The notes under the pieces are model-generated. The model did not search any database. It had not been told where the DNA came from and saw only the letters and a program-made list of their open reading frames with translations. This document shows, one piece after another, positions 47,843-57,803 of a DNA stretch of 64,000 bases. Origin of the DNA: an uncultured Erysipelotrichaceae bacterium (GTDB taxonomy: Bacteria > Bacillota_I > Bacilli_A > Erysipelotrichales > Erysipelotrichaceae); the NCBI GenBank assembly GCA_946537255.1, contig CAMNFS010000002.1, forward strand, positions 27,713 through 91,712, given 5' to 3'. The translations under genes and the position numbers were made by a program. Each line of letters starts with the position of its first letter. The stretch's first letter is position 1.

Positions 47843-49126
47843 ATGAAGGTGCTTGTAGTAGGAGGAGGCGGACGGGAACACGCCATTATCCGGAAACTGA
47901 AGGAAGGACATCCGGATCTTGAGATACTGTGCGCTCCCGGCAACGGCGGCATTTCCGCAGACGCGGAGTGCGTCGCGGTCTCTGCTGTGGATGTGGAAGG
48001 AATGGTCGCTCTGGCAAAAGACAGGCAGGTGGATTTTGTCTGTGTGACACCGGATGATCCCCTGGCACTGGGCATGGTGGACGCGATGAAGTCCGCCGGA
48101 TTTGCGGCTTTCGGCCCGGATCAGGCGGCGGCCCGTATCGAATCAAGCAAGGTTTTCGCAAAGAATCTGATGAAGAAATACGGCATTCCAACAGCCGGAT
48201 ATGAGGTGTTTGATGATCCTGCGAAGGCTCTGGACCATATCCGCACGGTCAACCGCTATCCGGCGGTGATCAAAGCGGACGGGCTTGCCCTTGGCAAAGG
48301 CGTCATTATCGCGATGAATGAATCCGAAGCGGAAGCAGCCCTTCAGCATCTGATGGTGGACAGGGCATTCGGGGAATCCGGAAGCCGGGTTGTCATTGAA
48401 GAGTTTCTGAGCGGAACGGAAGTGTCCGTGCTTTCCTTTACGGATGGGAAAACCATTGTTCCGATGGTGTCATCGATGGACCATAAGCGTGTCAATGACA
48501 ATGATGAGGGACCGAATACCGGCGGGATGGGGACAATCGCGCCCTCGCCGTTCTATACTGCCGAAATTGCGGATCGATGCATGAAGGAGATTTTTCTGCC
48601 GACCATGAAAGCAATGGCGGCGGAGGGATGTCCGTTTTCGGGATGCCTTTATTTCGGACTGATTCTGACCGCGGACGGGCCGAAGGTGATTGAATACAAC
48701 AGCCGCTTCGGCGATCCCGAGACCCAGGTTGTTCTGCCCTTGCTGGAAGGGGATCTGCTGGCTATCATGCGTGCATGCGCATCGGGCAGTCTGAAGCCTG
48801 ACATGGCTGCCTGGAAGGAAGCGGCCTGTGCCTGTGTCATTGAGGCCAGCGGCGGTTATCCGGGTTCCTATGAAAAGGGCAAGGTGATTTCCGGACTGGA
48901 TGAAGCCGGCCAGCATGAAGGCGTGACGGTCTATCATTCCGGAACAAAGAAGGAAAATGGAAAATATCTTACAAACGGCGGCCGGGTGCTTGGCATCAGT
49001 GCGACAGGAAAGACACTGGCACAGGCACTGGCCACGGCATATGAAGGCGTGAAGGAGATCACCTTTGACAGGATGCATTTCCGTCACGACATCGGTCAGA
49101 AAGCGCTGAAAGGAAATAACGCATGA
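47843..49126 (+). CDS. purD: Phosphoribosylamine-glycine ligase
   Basis: 427-residue ATP-grasp ligase making GAR. VVGGGGREHAI at the start, GLALGKGVI, EEFLSGTEVSVLSF and the metal-binding EYNSRFGDPETQVVLP are diagnostic. Its stop overlaps the purL start. Confidence 0.97.
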   Translation: MKVLVVGGGGREHAIIRKLKEGHPDLEILCAPGNGGISADAECVAVSAVDVEGMVALAKDRQVDFVCVTPDDPLALGMVDAMKSAGFAAFGPDQAAARIESSKVFAKNLMKKYGIPTAGYEVFDDPAKALDHIRTVNRYPAVIKADGLALGKGVIIAMNESEAEAALQHLMVDRAFGESGSRVVIEEFLSGTEVSVLSFTDGKTIVPMVSSMDHKRVNDNDEGPNTGGMGTIAPSPFYTAEIADRCMKEIFLPTMKAMAAEGCPFSGCLYFGLILTADGPKVIEYNSRFGDPETQVVLPLLEGDLLAIMRACASGSLKPDMAAWKEAACACVIEASGGYPGSYEKGKVISGLDEAGQHEGVTVYHSGTKKENGKYLTNGGRVLGISATGKTLAQALATAYEGVKEITFDRMHFRHDIGQKALKGNNA

Positions 49127-52100
49127 CAGTTTATCGTTGTTTTGTAGAAAAGAAGCCTGCCTATGGCGTGGAAGCGCAGGCGGTGAAGGAGAATCTCGAA
49201 ACCGTATTCCGCAATGGCGAAATCAAGGGCGTCCGGGTGTTCAACCGGTATGATCTTGAGGGGCTTGAAGAGGAAGACTACCGCAGAGCCGCAGCTTCTG
49301 TTCTTTCCGAGCCGCAGGTCGACAATCTTTATGATGAGAAGGCGCCTGCCAGTGATCCGGATGAATGGGTACTCGGAGTGGAATACCTGCCGGGGCAGTT
49401 TGATCAAAGAGCGGATTCCGCTGCCCAGTGCATTCAGCTGATGACCTGCAGGGCGCGGCCGGATGTCCGCACCGCACGCATCTACTATATCCGCGGTGAT
49501 TTTTCAGAAGCGGATCAGAAACGGATCCGGGAGATTCTGATCAATCCGGTTGAGGCAAGGGAGGCATCGCTTGAAAAACCTGCGACAATCCGCATGGACT
49601 ATGCGGTTCCTGATCTTCCGCCGGTTCTGGAAGGGTTTACCCGCAGAAGCCGTGAGGAACTGGAAGAAATGCGGCAGTCCATGGGACTGGCGATGGATAC
49701 GGCCGACATGGAATTTCTGCAGTCCTATTTCCGGGATGAAGAAAAACGGGATCCGACCGTGACAGAGATGCGGGTGATCGATACCTACTGGAGTGATCAC
49801 TGCCGGCATACGACCTTCAATACGATTCTTCAGAATATCCGGATTGAACCGGAGTATATTCAGAAAACCTTCGATGCCTATCTTTCCCAGCGTCGGGAAC
49901 TCTATGCCGGACGCAATGACAAGCCGGTTTCTCTCTGGGATCTTGCGACGATCGGAGCCAAGGCTCTGAAGAAGCAGGGAAAGCTGACGGATCTGGATGA
50001 GAGTGAGGAAATCAATGCCTGTTCCGTACGGATTCCGGTGGATGTGAATGGGAAGAACGAGAACTGGCTTCTGATGTTCAAGAATGAAACCCATAATCAT
50101 CCGACGGAAATCGAACCGTTCGGCGGCGCGGCAACGTGCCTTGGCGGAGCGATCCGCGATCCTCTCAGCGGCCGGTCCTATGTTTATCAGGCCATGCGGA
50201 TCACCGGCGCAGCCAATCCGCTGACGCCCGCGGAAGAAACCATGAAAGGGAAGCTTCCGCAGCGCAAGCTGACAGTGACGGCTGCCCAGGGATACAGCTC
50301 CTATGGAAATCAGATCGGTCTTGCGACCGGACATGTCCATGAACTCTATCATCCGGGCTATGTAGCCAAGAGAATGGAAATCGGCGCGGTTCTTGGCGCG
50401 GCGCCGTCCGCCAATGTCATCCGCAGGAAGCCGATGCCTGGCGATGTTGTGATTCTTCTCGGCGGCCGCACTGGCCGTGATGGATGCGGCGGGGCAACCG
50501 GCTCAAGCAAATCTCATACGGTTTCCTCACTGGAAACCTGCGGAGCGGAAGTACAGAAGGGAAACGCTCCGGAAGAGCGCAAGCTGCAGCGTCTTTTCCG
50601 TAATCCGGAAGCGACCCGGATGATCAAGCGATGCAATGACTTCGGTGCCGGCGGCGTTTCAGTTGCCATCGGGGAACTTGCGGACGGGCTTCTCATCGAC
50701 CTTACAAAGGTACCGAAGAAATACGAGGGCCTGGATGGAACGGAACTGGCGATTTCCGAATCCCAGGAACGGATGGCTGTTGTCACCGCTGCGGCGGATG
50801 CGGAAAAGTTCCGGAAGCTTGCGGATGAAGAGAATCTGGAATCGACGATTGTCGCGGAGGTGACGGAAGAAAAGCGCCTGGTCATGAAGCTCAACGGCAC
50901 AACGGTTGTCTCATTGTCCCGTGCCTTCCTTGATACCAATGGCGCAAAACGTTACGCGGATGCGGAAATCACGATGCCGGAAAAAAAGACGGAACCATCG
51001 GATCTTTCTTTTACGGAACGGATGAAGAACCTGGTCAGCGATCTGAATGTTGCAAGCCAGAAGGGCCTGGTGGAGCGGTTTGACTCTACGATCGGTGCCG
51101 GTACGGTGCTGATGCCTTATGGCGGAAAATATCAGCTTTCTCCGTCTCAGGCGATGGTCTGCCGGATTCCGGTTCTGGGCGGGGAAACAACCACCTGTTC
51201 TTTGATGGGATGGGGATTTGATCCGTATGTTTCCTCCGTCTCACCGTTTCTTGGAGCACAGGAAGCGGTCATTACCAGTATTGCCAAAGTGATTGCGGCG
51301 GGCGGAAGTCAGGAAAAGTGCTGGCTGAGCCTGCAGGAATTCTTCGGTCATACCGGCACGGATCCAAAACGCTGGGGCACACCGATGGCAGCGCTGCTGG
51401 GCGCGTGGAAAGCACAGATGGAGCTTGGCGTCGCGGCTATCGGAGGAAAGGATTCCATGTCCGGAACCTTCGAGAATATTGATGTTCCTCCGACTCTGGT
51501 CAGTTTTGCGGTTTCTGTTTCCTCCACTGACCGCATCCTTTCCACGGAGTTCAAGGGCAGCGGCCACCGCATCGTTCTTCTGAAGCCGGATCGGGATTCT
51601 GACGGGCTTCCGGAATACAGAAGCGTGAATCTGATTTTCCGTGAAGCGGAAAAGATGATCGCTTCGGGAAATGTCCTTTCATGCCGTACGCTTGAAAGAG
51701 GCGGTATCGCCGAGGCAGTGTTCAAGATGGGTCTTGGCAACGGCATCGGTGTACACCTTGAAAGCGGGGTTTCCATTGATGCGCTGTTTGAAGACGCGGC
51801 CGGCGCATTTGTGATGGAGGTGAAGGATGAGGCCGAGCTTCCTGTCAATGCGGAAGTAATCGGTACGACTTCAGATCTTTATGTGCTGTCCAGAGGGCTG
51901 GAGATTCTTTCCATGGAGGAACTGCAGAGTCTCTGGGAGGCAAAACTGGAGCCGGTCTTCCCGTATCTGAAGCAGCCGGAGGAAAAACAGATTCCTGCCT
52001 TCAGCTGCCGGCAGAAGAAACCCATGCATGCAGGATACGTGACGGAACATCCGCATGTTCTGATTCCGGTATTCCCCGGAACCAACTGTGAGTGGGACAC

Positions 52101-52848
52101 CGCCGCGGCATTTGAAAAGTATGGAGCCGAGGCGGAGATATTTGTCATCCGCAACCGTACTTCGGAGGAAATCGAAGACAGTGTGAACCGGTTCGCGGCC
52201 TCGATCGCCAGAAGTCAGATCATTGCGCTTCCAGGCGGATTCTCCGGCGGTGATGAGCCGGACGGATCCGGTAAGTTCATTGTCAGTTTCTTCCGCAATC
52301 CGAAAATCAGGGACGAGGTGCACCGGCTTCTGGATGAGCGCGAGGGTCTGATGCTTGGAATATGCAATGGCTTCCAGGCATTGATCAAGCTCGGTCTGGT
52401 TCCGTATGGACATATCGTGGATACGGATGAGCACAGCCCGACCCTGACCTTCAATTCCATCGGCCGGCATCAGTCCATGCTGGTAAGAACCCGAATCGCG
52501 ACAGACCGCTCTCCATGGCTCAGCTTCTTTGAGACCGGTGAGATTCACCATGTGGCCATCAGTCACGGGGAAGGCCGGTTTATCTGCGAACCGAAGCTGT
52601 TTGATCAGCTTGTGAAGAACGGACAGATCGCATGCCAGTATGTGGATCCTGAGGGACATCCCACCAGCAATATCCGTTTCAATCCGAACAATTCCTACAT
52701 GGCGGTGGAAGGCATCATCTCCGCGGATGGAAGAATTCTCGGCAAGATGGGACACAGCGAAAGAAGCGGCAACGGCCTCTATCAGAACATTCCGGATCTG
52801 AAAACACAGGAACTTCTGTTCCGCGGGGCAGTTGAATATTTCCGTTAG
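49123..52848 (+). CDS. purL: Phosphoribosylformylglycinamidine synthase, single-chain
   Basis: 1241 residues, glutamine- and ATP-dependent conversion of FGAR to FGAM. N-terminal PurS-like and linker regions, a pair of AIR-synthase-like domains (SDHCRHTTFN, FKNETHNHPTEIEPFGGAAT), and a C-terminal class I glutaminase with the nucleophile in LGICNGFQALIKLG and the His/Glu in SHGEGRF. The fused form replaces separate PurS-PurQ-PurL of Bacillus. Last gene of the operon. purF, purC, purB and purK lie elsewhere. Confidence 0.96.
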   Translation: MTVYRCFVEKKPAYGVEAQAVKENLETVFRNGEIKGVRVFNRYDLEGLEEEDYRRAAASVLSEPQVDNLYDEKAPASDPDEWVLGVEYLPGQFDQRADSAAQCIQLMTCRARPDVRTARIYYIRGDFSEADQKRIREILINPVEAREASLEKPATIRMDYAVPDLPPVLEGFTRRSREELEEMRQSMGLAMDTADMEFLQSYFRDEEKRDPTVTEMRVIDTYWSDHCRHTTFNTILQNIRIEPEYIQKTFDAYLSQRRELYAGRNDKPVSLWDLATIGAKALKKQGKLTDLDESEEINACSVRIPVDVNGKNENWLLMFKNETHNHPTEIEPFGGAATCLGGAIRDPLSGRSYVYQAMRITGAANPLTPAEETMKGKLPQRKLTVTAAQGYSSYGNQIGLATGHVHELYHPGYVAKRMEIGAVLGAAPSANVIRRKPMPGDVVILLGGRTGRDGCGGATGSSKSHTVSSLETCGAEVQKGNAPEERKLQRLFRNPEATRMIKRCNDFGAGGVSVAIGELADGLLIDLTKVPKKYEGLDGTELAISESQERMAVVTAAADAEKFRKLADEENLESTIVAEVTEEKRLVMKLNGTTVVSLSRAFLDTNGAKRYADAEITMPEKKTEPSDLSFTERMKNLVSDLNVASQKGLVERFDSTIGAGTVLMPYGGKYQLSPSQAMVCRIPVLGGETTTCSLMGWGFDPYVSSVSPFLGAQEAVITSIAKVIAAGGSQEKCWLSLQEFFGHTGTDPKRWGTPMAALLGAWKAQMELGVAAIGGKDSMSGTFENIDVPPTLVSFAVSVSSTDRILSTEFKGSGHRIVLLKPDRDSDGLPEYRSVNLIFREAEKMIASGNVLSCRTLERGGIAEAVFKMGLGNGIGVHLESGVSIDALFEDAAGAFVMEVKDEAELPVNAEVIGTTSDLYVLSRGLEILSMEELQSLWEAKLEPVFPYLKQPEEKQIPAFSCRQKKPMHAGYVTEHPHVLIPVFPGTNCEWDTAAAFEKYGAEAEIFVIRNRTSEEIEDSVNRFAASIARSQIIALPGGFSGGDEPDGSGKFIVSFFRNPKIRDEVHRLLDEREGLMLGICNGFQALIKLGLVPYGHIVDTDEHSPTLTFNSIGRHQSMLVRTRIATDRSPWLSFFETGEIHHVAISHGEGRFICEPKLFDQLVKNGQIACQYVDPEGHPTSNIRFNPNNSYMAVEGIISADGRILGKMGHSERSGNGLYQNIPDLKTQELLFRGAVEYFR

Positions 52849-52880
52849 AACAGGGGAGAGAGCATCTCCTCTGTTTTTTC
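52849..52880 (+). terminator. Terminator of the purine operon
   Basis: AACAGGGGAGA/TCTCCTCTGTT stem with a 5-base loop and six Ts, directly after purL. Confidence 0.9.
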
Positions 52881-52927
52881 TTGAAGAAAAAGTTCAGACA
52901 GCGGTTGAGAGAGGACTCAAACAGAAG

Positions 52928-52943
52928 TAAGATAAACAGGCAA
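52928..52943 (+). promoter_or_regulatory. -10 box nine bases before the MATE gene (possible leaderless start)
   Basis: TAAGAT at 52928-52933, nine bases, then ATG at 52943. No Shine-Dalgarno at proper spacing. Weaker case than those at 11180, 30748 and 60492. Confidence 0.4.
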
Positions 52944-54292
52944 TGGAAAAAGAAAGCACCGCAGCACTTCTGAAGGAAACACTCCGGATGGCCTGGCCCG
53001 CTGTTCTGGAGAGTTTTTTCATTTCTCTTGCCGGGATGATCGATACCCTGATGGTTTCTTCTCTTGGTACGTACGCGGTGGCGGCTGTCGGACTGACCGT
53101 ACAGCCGAAATTCATTTCCCTGGCGGTTTTTCTTTCGGTCAATATCGCTGTTTCGGCTCTGGTTGCCCGTCGGCGCGGGCAGGGGGAGCAGAAGGAGGCG
53201 AACCGGATTCTTCTGACCGCGGTTTACTTTACAGCAGCGGCCTGTATCGTGATTTCCTGCGCAACGGTCCTTTTCTCCTCACAGATTATTTCCCTGTGCG
53301 GCAGCGGCCCGGATACGCACGATCCGGCTGTTCTGTACTTCAATATCATTCAGGAAGGAATGCTGTTCAATGTCATTTCGCTTGTCATAAATGCGGCACA
53401 GCGCGGCAGCGGAAATACCCGTATCGCCATGACTACCAACGTCACCTCTTCCTTGATCAATATTCTCTTCAATTATCTTCTGATCGAAGGTCATTTCGGC
53501 TTTCCGGCACTGGGCCTGAAGGGGGCAGCGATCGCTACGGTGCTTGGCACCGTTGTGGCAGCCCTGCTTTCCATCCATTCTCTGTTTCGGCCGCAGGGGT
53601 ATCTTTCCATCTTTCTGATCGCAAGGGAAAAAATACAGGCCAGTATGGAAGTTCTTGTCAGTATTCTGAAGTTTGCCGTCAATCTGTTTCTCGAGAACAT
53701 CGCGATGCGGATCGGCTTTGTATATACTGCTGTGATCGCGGCCGGACTTGGCACTAATGCGTTTGCGGCCCACAATGTCGGAATGAACATTCTGGGTCTG
53801 ACCTTTTCGCTGGGAGACGGCATGCAGTCGGCGGCGGTTGCCCTGATCGGCCGCAGTCTTGGAGAGGAAAAGCCGGAAAAGGCCCGGCGGTATGGAAATC
53901 TCTGTCAGCGGACAGGTCTTGTCATTGCCTTCTGCGTATCGGTCCTTCTTCTGGTTTTCGGAAGAAAGATTTTCGGTCTTTTCTTTCAGGATGAGGAAGT
54001 TCTGGATATGGGTGTTCTGATCACACGATATATCATGATCATCGACTTCTTCCAGATTTCCCAGGTGATCTATGCCGGGGCCCTCAGGGGAGCGGGAGAT
54101 GTGCGGTATACGATGCGGGTTGCGCTGATTGCGGCGGCGGTCATCCGCACCGGCGTAACGTTTCTGCTTACAAGTGTGATTCCGATGGGCCTTTCCGGAA
54201 TATGGATGGGAGTTCTGGCGGATCAGCTGTGCCGGTTTGTTCTGTTTTCCCTCCGTTTCCGGCAGGGGGACTGGGTCAGCCTTCGAATATAG
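52943..54292 (+). CDS. MATE-family efflux transporter
   Basis: 449 residues, twelve predicted membrane helices arranged as two repeats. The start WPAVLESFFISLAGMIDTLM and the second-half LGTNAFAAHNVGMNILGL are typical of MATE/NorM-type Na+ or H+ antiporters exporting drugs or metabolites. Substrate unknown. Single gene between the purine operon and trkAH. Confidence 0.9.
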   Translation: MEKESTAALLKETLRMAWPAVLESFFISLAGMIDTLMVSSLGTYAVAAVGLTVQPKFISLAVFLSVNIAVSALVARRRGQGEQKEANRILLTAVYFTAAACIVISCATVLFSSQIISLCGSGPDTHDPAVLYFNIIQEGMLFNVISLVINAAQRGSGNTRIAMTTNVTSSLINILFNYLLIEGHFGFPALGLKGAAIATVLGTVVAALLSIHSLFRPQGYLSIFLIAREKIQASMEVLVSILKFAVNLFLENIAMRIGFVYTAVIAAGLGTNAFAAHNVGMNILGLTFSLGDGMQSAAVALIGRSLGEEKPEKARRYGNLCQRTGLVIAFCVSVLLLVFGRKIFGLFFQDEEVLDMGVLITRYIMIIDFFQISQVIYAGALRGAGDVRYTMRVALIAAAVIRTGVTFLLTSVIPMGLSGIWMGVLADQLCRFVLFSLRFRQGDWVSLRI

Positions 54293-54297
54293 GATCG

Positions 54298-54325
54298 TTG
54301 CGTTTCTTTGAATTCGCAGTACAAT
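54298..54325 (+). promoter_or_regulatory. Promoter of trkA-trkH
   Basis: TTGCGT at 54298-54303, 16-base spacer, TACAAT at 54320-54325, followed by a 40-base leader with GAGAGG before the trkA ATG. Confidence 0.6.
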
Positions 54326-54366
54326 CTATGGAGTAACACGGATTTTCTATTTGAGAGGTGTGCAGT

Positions 54367-55728
54367 ATGAAAATTCTGATTGCGGGCGGCGGAAAGATCG
54401 GCTCGGCACTGACGGAGCAGCTTTCCGGAGAAGGACATGAACTGACCGTTATCGATTTCGATCCGGATGTCCTGGAGGATATTCAGGAGAGATATGATGT
54501 CATTACCGTACTTGGCAACGCCGCAAGCATGGCGGTGCTGGAAATGGCAGACGTTAAGAGTGCAAATCTCATCATTGCGGCGACAGACAGAGATGAAGTC
54601 AATATGCTTACCTGTCTTACTGCTCACCGGATGAATCCGAAGGCGGTGACAATCGGCCGGATCCGGAATCCGGAATACCGGTATCAGGCATATGAGATGC
54701 GGGATATGTTCGGTCTGTCACTGGCAGTCAATCCGGAACAGAGAGCTGCCCATGAAATTGCCCGTCTTCTGAAATACCCCGGGTTTCTCAGCATCGATAC
54801 CTTCGCCAAGGGAAACGCGGATATTGTCGAACTGAAGGTGGACGCCAACAGTCCCCTGAAGAATAAAACCCTTTCCCAGCTTCCTAATATTATTCATACC
54901 AAGGTGCTGGTGTGCGCGGTTCAGAGAAACGGTGAAACCTTCATGCCGGACGGTCATTTTACCATCCGGGAAAACGACCTGCTGTTTATCACGGCCGCCA
55001 CAGAGAATCTGACCCACCTTCTGAGAAATCTCGGCATCATTGCCAAGAAGGCAAAGCGGGTACTGATCATGGGCGGCGGAAAAATCAGCTACTATCTGGT
55101 TCAGGAACTGCAGGATACCGGCATGGAGTGCACGATTGTCGAAAAGGATCACCTGCGCTGCGAGGAACTTGCCTCTCAGCTTCCCAATGTGACGATTGTG
55201 GAAGGTGACGCGAGTTCTCAGGAATTTCTTGACAGTGAAGGGGTTGGCTACAGTGATGCCGTTGTCACGCTCACCGGCATGGATGAACTGAATATTGTCA
55301 TTTCCCTGTATGCCCATACCCGCAATGTATCTCAGGTCATCACCAAGCTGAGCCACGCGGAAAACAACAAGATTCTGGACTCTCTGGAAATCGGGTCCGT
55401 TATTTCTCCGAAGGAACTGGCGAGCTTTTCGATCGTTCGTTATGTCCGGGCCATCCAGCATAAGGAGGGCGGCGCGATTACGATTCACAGAATCGGCGGC
55501 GGAAAAATCGAAGCAATTGAATTTGAAGTCAAGGAAGACACGAAACATGTCGGAGAACAGCTCAGGAATATCAAAACCAGAGACGATGTCCTGATCTGCG
55601 CCATCACGGATCACAGGAAGATTGAGATCCCTTCCGGAAGTTCCCGTTTCGCTGTCGGAAATACAATGGTAGTTGTCACTTCCAGCATCAGCCAGATCCG
55701 GCAGCTGAACGATATCTTTGAGGACTGA
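54367..55728 (+). CDS. trkA: Trk potassium uptake regulatory subunit TrkA
   Basis: 453 residues, two tandem RCK units, each an NAD-binding Rossmann fold (IAGGGKIGSALTEQL near residue 4, IMGGGKISYYLVQEL near 237) plus an RCK_C ligand domain. It gates the TrkH channel encoded downstream. The ATG at 54367 is chosen over an upstream GTG because GAGAGG is correctly spaced. Confidence 0.95.
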   Translation: MKILIAGGGKIGSALTEQLSGEGHELTVIDFDPDVLEDIQERYDVITVLGNAASMAVLEMADVKSANLIIAATDRDEVNMLTCLTAHRMNPKAVTIGRIRNPEYRYQAYEMRDMFGLSLAVNPEQRAAHEIARLLKYPGFLSIDTFAKGNADIVELKVDANSPLKNKTLSQLPNIIHTKVLVCAVQRNGETFMPDGHFTIRENDLLFITAATENLTHLLRNLGIIAKKAKRVLIMGGGKISYYLVQELQDTGMECTIVEKDHLRCEELASQLPNVTIVEGDASSQEFLDSEGVGYSDAVVTLTGMDELNIVISLYAHTRNVSQVITKLSHAENNKILDSLEIGSVISPKELASFSIVRYVRAIQHKEGGAITIHRIGGGKIEAIEFEVKEDTKHVGEQLRNIKTRDDVLICAITDHRKIEIPSGSSRFAVGNTMVVVTSSISQIRQLNDIFED

Positions 55729-55731
55729 TCT

Positions 55732-57198
55732 ATGCGGTATGCGATGAATTACAGGCTGATCGGCCGCATTATCGCGCCGCTTCTTCTGATTGAAGCAGTG
55801 TTCATGATACCGGCATGGGGCATTTCCATGGTTCATCATGAGATGAATGCGGCGTTTGCGATTCTCAAAAGTCAGCTGATCATTCTGGTGGTGGGCGGTA
55901 TTCTCTGGGTGCTTACCCGCAGAAGCGAGCACGGGTTTTATGCCAAGGAGGGACTGGTCGCGACCGGGTTTGCCTGGCTGGTGCTTTCTCTGCTCGGAGC
56001 GCTTCCGTTCTATATCTCCCGGGAAATTCCTTCCTATGTGGACTGTGTGTTTGAGATGGTCTCCGGCTTTACAACAACCGGATCCTCCATTCTCGCGGAT
56101 GTGGAAGCCATGGACAAAGGACTGCTGTACTGGCGCAGTTTCAGTCACTGGGTCGGCGGCATGGGAGTTCTTGTATTCCTGCTTGCGGTCGTTCCTCTGG
56201 CCGGGAAAAACGAAGGCTTTACCCTGCATATTCTGAGAGCGGAGTCACCGGGTCCCTCGGTAGGAAAGCTTGTGCCGCGGATGCGTCAGACAGCGATGAT
56301 TCTCTATATTCTCTACATGGTGCTCACGGTGCTGGACCTGCTCTTTCTGCTTCTGGGCGGAATGCCGGTATTCGACGCGGTATGTACTGCCTTTGGGACG
56401 GCAGGTACCGGCGGCTTCGGGGTCCGGGCGGATTCCATGGCGAGCTACAGTCCGTACCTGCAGAATGTCACAACCGTGTTCATGCTGCTGTTCGGAGTGA
56501 ATTTCAGCTGTTATTATCTGCTGCTTCTGAAGCGGTTCAGAGAAGTGTTCTTCGATGAGGAACTGCGTCTATACATCATGATTGTCGTTTCCAGCATTCT
56601 TCTGATTGCCTGGAATATCAGCGGTCTTTACGCAACCACGGAGGAAGTGTTCCGGCATTCGGCATTTCAGGTTGCGACGGTGATTTCCACGACCGGTTTT
56701 GCGACAACGGACTTTGACCTCTGGCCTTCCTTCTCAAAAGCGATTCTTCTGTTTCTGATGCTCAGCGGCGCCTGTGCCGGATCAACCGGCGGCGGTATGA
56801 AAGTCGCAAGGCTTCTTCTTCTGATGAAGAGTCTGCGCCGCAACTTCCATGCCAACCTGCATCCGTCCGAAGTCCGCAAGGTGCGGATGAACGGCAGCGC
56901 CGTTGATGAAAAGGTCATGAACAACGTCAACGGCTATCTGATCGCCTATGCGGCCATCATCGTATTGTCTTTCCTGATTCTGTCACTGGATGGATTCTCA
57001 ATGGAGACCAATTTCTCCGCCGTCATGGCAACCTTCAACAATATCGGCCCTGGCTTTGCGGCGGTAGGTCCGGTATGCAACTTTGCGGCCTACAGTCCCC
57101 TGTCCAAGATCGTCATGATCTTCGACATGCTCGCTGGAAGGCTGGAAATCTTCCCGATTCTGGTTCTGTTTTCCAGAAGCACCTGGAAGAAAAACTGA
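55732..57198 (+). CDS. trkH: Trk potassium uptake channel subunit TrkH
   Basis: 488 residues, four pore repeats whose filter-like motifs are visible in order: TTTGSSIL, GTAGTGGFG, STTGFATTDFD and NNIGPGFAAVG. Forms the K+ translocating channel gated by TrkA, whose gene ends three bases upstream. Confidence 0.95.
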   Translation: MRYAMNYRLIGRIIAPLLLIEAVFMIPAWGISMVHHEMNAAFAILKSQLIILVVGGILWVLTRRSEHGFYAKEGLVATGFAWLVLSLLGALPFYISREIPSYVDCVFEMVSGFTTTGSSILADVEAMDKGLLYWRSFSHWVGGMGVLVFLLAVVPLAGKNEGFTLHILRAESPGPSVGKLVPRMRQTAMILYILYMVLTVLDLLFLLLGGMPVFDAVCTAFGTAGTGGFGVRADSMASYSPYLQNVTTVFMLLFGVNFSCYYLLLLKRFREVFFDEELRLYIMIVVSSILLIAWNISGLYATTEEVFRHSAFQVATVISTTGFATTDFDLWPSFSKAILLFLMLSGACAGSTGGGMKVARLLLLMKSLRRNFHANLHPSEVRKVRMNGSAVDEKVMNNVNGYLIAYAAIIVLSFLILSLDGFSMETNFSAVMATFNNIGPGFAAVGPVCNFAAYSPLSKIVMIFDMLAGRLEIFPILVLFSRSTWKKN

Positions 57199-57205
57199 TT
57201 CAGCT

Positions 57206-57235
57206 GCCGTCAGGGATGAACTGACGGCTTTCTTC
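57206..57235 (+). terminator. Terminator of trkAH
   Basis: GCCGTCAG/CTGACGGC perfect 8-bp stem followed by TTTCTT. Confidence 0.8.
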
Positions 57236-57249
57236 CGAAGTCTGATTTC

Positions 57250-57282
57250 AAAAAACGCATGTTCAGTGATCATGCGTTTTCT
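57250..57282. terminator. Bidirectional terminator between trkH and the ECF gene
   Basis: AAAACGCATG/CATGCGTTTT stem, T-rich on both strands, overlapping the end of the minus-strand ECF gene. Confidence 0.7.
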
Positions 57283-57800
57283 GTCTCTGGATCCGTCCGG
57301 TGGGATGCGCTGAGGCGTCTCAGCGCTTTCACACAGGGCTCAAAGAGAAGAAGATCAATGATGAAATTGGAAATGCCGTGAACCAGGTCATATGGGATGC
57401 CCGCAATCCACCAGGCGACTGCCGCATTCCATCCGTTCATGATGAGGGTGGGAAGCGAACAGAAAAGCCCGAAAAGCAGTCCGAAGATACCGGCAGCGCA
57501 GGCGTGCAGAAGACGGGACTGACAGTTTCTCAGCAGATGTTCCAGAAGAATCAGAAGCGGCCAGATGTAGAAATAGGTTATGGTCCAGATACTGACACCC
57601 CACCAGAGCGTTTCAATCGCCGCGAACAGAAGGGCGGCCTTCAGACTGTCCTTCCACCCGAATACCTTTGTATAGGTCATCAGAAGAAGCGTGATGAGTT
57701 CCACATTGGCAATGGAATTCAGAGCGAATTTTGCGGCTTCCAGAAGGGCGGTCATCACCGCAATCCGGACCAGATGATATACCGATCCTTTTTTTCTCAT
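57270..57800 (-). CDS. ECF transporter substrate-binding (S) component, probably cobalamin-related
   Basis: 176 residues, about six hydrophobic helices, with AVMTALLEAAKFALNSI near the start as in ECF S components, and no ATPase domain. It would work with a shared EcfA/A'/T module encoded elsewhere. It begins three bases after the DUF4430 gene, and both lie downstream of a cobalamin riboswitch on the same strand, so cobalamin or a corrinoid precursor is the likely substrate (inference). Confidence 0.82.
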   Translation of the reverse strand: MRKKGSVYHLVRIAVMTALLEAAKFALNSIANVELITLLLMTYTKVFGWKDSLKAALLFAAIETLWWGVSIWTITYFYIWPLLILLEHLLRNCQSRLLHACAAGIFGLLFGLFCSLPTLIMNGWNAAVAWWIAGIPYDLVHGISNFIIDLLLFEPCVKALRRLSASHRTDPETENA

Positions 57801-57803
57801 TCC

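Noticed and set aside
54718-56229. Long minus-strand open frame opposite trkA-trkH.
   Set aside because: Shadow of two clearly identified genes; no start signals.
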